Assembly (NCBI GenBank): GCA_010027915.1 | Contig: RGUG01000046.1 | Coordinates: 1-8,400, forward strand | From: a bacterium | Lineage (GTDB): Bacteria > Margulisbacteria > Marinamargulisbacteria > SXXA01 | Length of the DNA stretch: 8,400 nt | Direction: 5' to 3' | Shown here: positions 6,870 through 8,400 of the stretch, piece after piece | Position numbering within the stretch: the stretch's first letter is position 1 | Layout of the letters: every line of letters starts with the position of its first letter | Notes under the pieces: generated by a model | The model's input: the letters and a program-made list of their open reading frames with translations, nothing else | Database searches by the model: none | What the model was told of the DNA's origin: nothing | Position numbers and translations under genes: made by a program

Positions 6870-7801
6870 TGCGATATTGGCGATTGTGTTTAGTGGGGTT
6901 GTTGTGTTGGGGGGGGGGCATGCCACGGTCCAATGCGGCCAACTTTGAATCGGCATTAACCGTGGGCACATCGGCGGATTTTGTGGCCAATGCGTCCATT
7001 ATTGGGATGTCCTCGTCTGCCGCGGGTATTTTTGAGAACCCGGCAGGTCTGATTCGTATTAAGTCGGGGTCGGCCTCTTTGTTTTCAGCCTCATTTATGA
7101 ATGAGGTGACCTATCAAAATGCGGCTGTTGGGGTGTTGTTGCCGTTTGGTTTTTTAGGGGTGGGGTACATGGAGGCAGGGGTATCCAATATCCCCCATAC
7201 GGGGGTTAATTCAGGCAACGAATTTTATGTGCGTGACTGGTATGACTACAAGGACTCTTTGATTCGATTGGCGTATCAAGCCAATGTGGAACAGGTAGGA
7301 TCGTTTGGGGTGGCCGTTACCCAGTATTCACGCCATGCGTTTAACGCCACGGCATCCGGTATGGGCGTGGATGTGGGGTATGTATGGCAAAACCCTTCAT
7401 TAGAATGCTCGGTATTTTTGCGGCATTTGCTCACCACGCAAGGTGGGATGATGACGACCTATGAAAACGGGGGGACACGATGGGAGGACATGCCCCTTGA
7501 ACCCACTGTGGGATTACGTTACTTTGTGGGTCCATGGGGTTTTGTAGCGGCCCAATACACGGCACTGGGACGCTATTCATTGTGGGCAGGTAGTGTGAGA
7601 TTGTATCCGATTGCATCGAACCTGTTGGCAGTTAATGCGGGACTTAAACAGTTTTTGGTGGACGAAAAAATATCCCATGGGTTTACGATGGGGGTGTCAC
7701 TGGAGCTCATGACGCTGTCCACGCATTATGCGTACGAGGTGCTAGAGGATCATCCGGAATACAACGGAAAACATTATGTATCAGTATCATTTGATTTTTA
7801 A
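6869..7801 (+). CDS. PorV/PorQ/UPF0164-like outer-membrane beta-barrel protein
   Basis: A 310-residue protein. Residues 1-23/24 form a signal peptide (M-R-Y-W-R-L-C-L-V-G-L-L..., cleavage likely after S-N-A or N-A-A). The mature start has the family hallmark: a Gly/Ser/Ala-rich segment leading to A-A-G-I-F-E-N-P-A-G-L (51-61), like the A-x-x-x-x-N-P-A-G-L of PorV, PorQ and UPF0164 proteins. Then come repeated amphipathic strands with aromatic ends (such as G-V-D-V-G-Y-V-W and P-T-V-G-L-R-Y-F-V-G-P-W-G) and a C-terminal V-S-V-S-F-D-F, the terminal aromatic expected for outer-membrane insertion. The frame is open to a TTG at 6791, but the ATG at 6869 gives a clean signal peptide and couples to the previous stop (TAATG). 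Ten G in a row (6909-6918) lie in the signal peptide. In type IX secretion PorV is an outer-membrane shuttle for sorting-domain cargo; whether this relative does that is unknown. It could simply be a FadL-like or structural porin. Confidence 0.7.
   Translation: MRYWRLCLVGLLCWGGGMPRSNAANFESALTVGTSADFVANASIIGMSSSAAGIFENPAGLIRIKSGSASLFSASFMNEVTYQNAAVGVLLPFGFLGVGYMEAGVSNIPHTGVNSGNEFYVRDWYDYKDSLIRLAYQANVEQVGSFGVAVTQYSRHAFNATASGMGVDVGYVWQNPSLECSVFLRHLLTTQGGMMTTYENGGTRWEDMPLEPTVGLRYFVGPWGFVAAQYTALGRYSLWAGSVRLYPIASNLLAVNAGLKQFLVDEKISHGFTMGVSLELMTLSTHYAYEVLEDHPEYNGKHYVSVSFDF
6909..6918 (+). repeat. Homopolymer run of ten G inside a signal-peptide coding region
   Basis: The run encodes the end of Trp14 and Gly15-Gly17 of the PorV-like protein. 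One base less leads to a TAA, and one base more to a TGA, about a dozen codons later. Any slip not divisible by three would therefore abolish the protein. Confidence 0.95.
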
Positions 7802-7806
7802 AGGAG
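7799..7806 (+). promoter_or_regulatory. Ribosome binding site overlapping the upstream stop codon
   Basis: TAAAGGAG joins the stop codon of the barrel gene to an AAGGAG nine bases before the ATG at 7816. It is the strongest ribosome binding site in the window. It fixes the start of the last gene and ties its translation to the barrel gene. Confidence 0.8.
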
Positions 7807-7815
7807 TGTGAGAAA

Positions 7816-8400
7816 ATGACATCACGATGGACCCAATGGGCTGTAACCGTTGCACTGTTTGTTACCACATGCTGGGTGGGAATCGTTCCCCTTTCAACCA
7901 TGGCGGCGACCCCATCCTTGATATATTTAGAAGCCAAGGTCACGGATTTGGCAACGGGCGAACTGAATAGTGGGTCGGATGGATTACCGGTCACCTTCCA
8001 AATGGTGCATTTGGCGTCGGATGCCAATCCTGTAGAATCGGTGGTGTGGGAAGAGACCATTCCGGGTGTGGTATTTAATAGTGGCATGTTTGCCATCCAA
8101 TTGGGCAAAAAAACCCCCTTTACTTCAGCGGTATTTAATTATCCTTATATTGAATTGCGTTTTACGGTGGGGTCTTCAAAAGACGTCATGACCGTCCCCA
8201 TTCATGGTGTTCCTGCGGCCATTAAAGCCAAGTGGGCAGATGAAGTAATGGGCTTGGATTGGTCCAAGGTGAATGTGGTCAACACCCCTAATATTGCTCG
8301 GTTTCCTGGTACATTGACGGCGTCGCAACTACCGGACAGCGTGGTAACGGGAGTCAAGATCGCCACGAATGCGGTGGATGACAGCAAGATCAGTGGGGTC
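7816..8400 (+). CDS. Exported surface protein with tail-fibre-like repeats, 3'-truncated by window edge
   Basis: 195 codons are visible and the frame is open at the right edge. Residues 1-30/31 are a signal peptide ending T-M-A-A. Residues about 35-140 look like a single beta domain: L-I-Y-L-E-A-K-V-T-D, then D-G-L-P-V-T-F-Q-M-V, V-V-W-E-E-T, F-N-S-G-M-F-A-I-Q-L-G, Y-I-E-L-R-F-T-V-G, ending V-P-I-H-G-V-P-A-A-I-K-A-K-W-A. This matches the layout of a domain common in large exported proteins, which typically runs P-V-T-F ... W-x-E-T ... G-x-F-x-x-x-L-G ... V-P-Y-A-x-x-A. From about 150 short units rich in Asn/Ala/Asp/Ser appear (F-P-G-T-L-T-A-S-Q-L-P-D-S-V-V-T-G-V-K-I, then A-V-D-D-S-K-I-S-G-V), which resemble tail-fibre or beta-helix repeats. 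The function is not recognised; a surface fibre or adhesin is a guess from architecture. It follows the barrel gene by 14 bases. Confidence 0.65.
   Translation, partial: MTSRWTQWAVTVALFVTTCWVGIVPLSTMAATPSLIYLEAKVTDLATGELNSGSDGLPVTFQMVHLASDANPVESVVWEETIPGVVFNSGMFAIQLGKKTPFTSAVFNYPYIELRFTVGSSKDVMTVPIHGVPAAIKAKWADEVMGLDWSKVNVVNTPNIARFPGTLTASQLPDSVVTGVKIATNAVDDSKISGV

Noticed and set aside
1..8400. Defence system, mobile element, CRISPR array or novel multi-gene enzyme cluster
   Set aside because: No transposase, integrase, nuclease, toxin pair or regularly spaced repeats were seen. The left two thirds are housekeeping genes in normal operons.

Overview
The window reads as ordinary chromosomal DNA of a diderm (outer-membrane) bacterium, probably from an uncultivated lineage. 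The evidence is a signal-peptide-bearing outer-membrane barrel of the PorV/PorQ/UPF0164 type, a small exported protein ending in a YPNP-type (FlgD-Ig / type IX sorting-like) domain, and a lipoprotein signal peptidase. Exact taxonomy cannot be fixed from sequence alone. This mix would fit groups such as Margulisbacteria, Elusimicrobiota or other FCB-like candidate phyla, but that is inference. No mobile element, CRISPR array, tRNA or rRNA was seen.

Left half, minus strand (positions 2953 down to 1): a compact glycolysis-headed operon. gap (glyceraldehyde-3-phosphate dehydrogenase) overlaps pgk (phosphoglycerate kinase) by 4 bases. pgk overlaps a small DUF5665-like membrane protein by 20 bases. 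That gene is followed by, and probably overlaps, lspA (signal peptidase II), which runs off the left edge. A candidate extended -10 promoter lies about 55 bases upstream of gap.

Middle (2954-3381): a 428-base divergent intergenic region. It holds the gap promoter, a good sigma70-like promoter for the rightward genes, two adjacent hairpins and a 10-base tandem repeat.

Right half, plus strand: aroA (EPSP synthase), nadC (quinolinate phosphoribosyltransferase) and a family 4 Fe-S uracil-DNA glycosylase follow one another with 8-base overlaps. They therefore look like one translationally coupled transcript, although their pathways (aromatic amino acids, NAD, DNA repair) are unrelated. After a 114-base AT-rich gap comes a surface/export cluster: a 173-residue exported protein that is little more than a YPNP-type C-terminal domain, a 310-residue PorV-like barrel whose start overlaps the previous stop, and an exported protein with a tail-fibre-like repeat region that continues past the right edge.

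The most interesting points are the pairing of a minimal sorting-domain protein with a PorV-like barrel, a run of ten G inside the barrel's signal peptide that could switch it on and off, a rare-looking Arg-to-Gln change in the phosphoglycerate-kinase substrate site, and an excess of the palindromes CCATGG and GGTACC.
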